From assembly GCA_030040865.1 (NCBI GenBank), contig JASHSX010000004.1:1-7326 (forward strand): a stretch of 7,326 bases of DNA, in the 5' to 3' direction. The notes under the pieces are model-generated. The model was given only the letters and a program-made list of their open reading frames with translations, ran no database searches and was not told where the DNA came from. The translations under genes and the position numbers were made by a program. This DNA is from Thermoplasmata archaeon. GTDB taxonomy: Archaea; Thermoplasmatota; Thermoplasmata; Lutacidiplasmatales; UBA184. The first letter of the stretch is position 1; every line of letters begins with the position of its first letter. Shown in pieces: positions 6,700 through 7,326 of this stretch.

Positions 6700-7326
6700 G
6701 TGACGGAACCGGCGCCGGACCCGCACCTTTTCGTCGTCTTCGGGGCGACGGGGGACCTGATGCAGCGGAAGCTGCTCCCCGTCCTCTACGGTCTGGCCGC
6801 ACGCGGGAAGATGCCGGCGGGGAGCCGGATCCTCGGCGTTGCGCGCCGACCGATGGACGACGCCGCGTTCCGGCAGCTGTGCCTCGGGGCCCTCCGGGAG
6901 GCGAAGGCCGGCCCGGACGCGGACCTGAAGACGTTCGTGGAGCAGGTCCTCTCCTTCCAGTCCGTGCCGGGGGAGGATACGCCCCACTTCGTGGCACTCA
7001 AACACCGGATCGAACTGATCGAGTCGGCGAGCGGTCTCGCGGGCCGACGGATCTTCTACCTCGCGCTCCCGCTCGAGGGGTTCGCCCCGACGATCACCGG
7101 ACTCGGCGAGGCGAAGCTCAACACCTCGTCCGGGTGGACGCGCCTCGTCATCGAGAAGCCGTTCGGCCGCGACCTCGCCTCCGCACAGGCGCTGAACGAA
7201 CTCGTTCACCGGTACTTCGAGGAGAAGCAGGTGTACCGGATCGACCACTACCTTGGGAAGGAGACGGTCCAGAACCTCCTCGTGTTCCGGTTCGCGAACA
7301 TGTTCATCGAGTCGCTCTGGAGCCGG
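6700..7326 (+). CDS. zwf: Glucose-6-phosphate dehydrogenase, N-terminal part (runs off window)
   Basis: Catalyses the first oxidative PPP step, glucose 6-phosphate to 6-phosphogluconolactone with reduction of NADP or NAD. The window holds 209 codons of a family usually near 480-510 residues. The coenzyme-binding motif is FGATGDLMQRKLLP (14-27; family GASGDL..RKL.P). GVARRP (46-51) places arginines 49 and 50 where the 2'-phosphate of NADP is usually held, so NADP use is plausible. EKPFG (152-156) carries the conserved Lys153. RIDHYLGKE (180-188) is the family signature for substrate binding, with Asp182, His183 and Lys187, and is followed by TVQNLL. The second active-site histidine, about 60 residues later in homologues, lies beyond the window. 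GTG 6700 is 4 bases after the gnd stop and has a GGAG site. The open frame continues to the last base, so this is truncation by the window edge, not a broken gene. Confidence 0.95.
   Translation, partial: MTEPAPDPHLFVVFGATGDLMQRKLLPVLYGLAARGKMPAGSRILGVARRPMDDAAFRQLCLGALREAKAGPDADLKTFVEQVLSFQSVPGEDTPHFVALKHRIELIESASGLAGRRIFYLALPLEGFAPTITGLGEAKLNTSSGWTRLVIEKPFGRDLASAQALNELVHRYFEEKQVYRIDHYLGKETVQNLLVFRFANMFIESLWSR

Overview
This GC-rich window carries one co-directional (+ strand) gene cluster for the pentose phosphate pathway (PPP). It starts with about 400 bases that hold no convincing gene. In order, the genes are transketolase (tkt), a bifunctional transaldolase/glucose-6-phosphate isomerase fusion (tal-pgi), a small HAD-family phosphatase, a short-type 6-phosphogluconate dehydrogenase (gnd), and the first 209 codons of glucose-6-phosphate dehydrogenase (zwf), which runs off the window end.

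The genes are packed tightly. The tkt stop and tal-pgi start share an ATGA, the HAD gene starts inside the last codons of tal-pgi, 11 bases separate HAD from gnd, and 4 bases separate gnd from zwf. This fits one transcript with translational coupling. Together the products could run a cycle: glucose 6-phosphate is oxidised by Zwf and Gnd to ribulose 5-phosphate, transketolase and transaldolase rearrange the pentose phosphates to fructose 6-phosphate, and the isomerase domain returns that to glucose 6-phosphate. No 6-phosphogluconolactonase, ribose-5-phosphate isomerase or ribulose-phosphate epimerase is visible here. The HAD protein is the only member without an assigned PPP step, and a metabolite-clearing role is a reasonable guess.

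The 5' region (1-396) contains two features that could be regulatory. One is a hairpin at 343-366 that buries a full-length Shine-Dalgarno sequence and is followed by a short T run. The other is an 11-base direct repeat, with one copy closing an upstream stem (191-196 with 231-236) and the other lying directly before the tkt start codon. The upstream strand can therefore pair with either copy, as in an RNA switch. This is a hypothesis from pairing by eye.

Organism: the G/C-biased codon third positions, GTG starts, GGAG ribosome binding sites and the Tal-Pgi fusion suggest a high-GC bacterium, probably from an environmental lineage. The phylum cannot be fixed from this sequence, and a high-GC archaeon with bacterial-type PPP genes is not excluded. 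Apart from the leader, the region looks like core carbon metabolism. I see no mobile element, CRISPR array, tRNA or rRNA.
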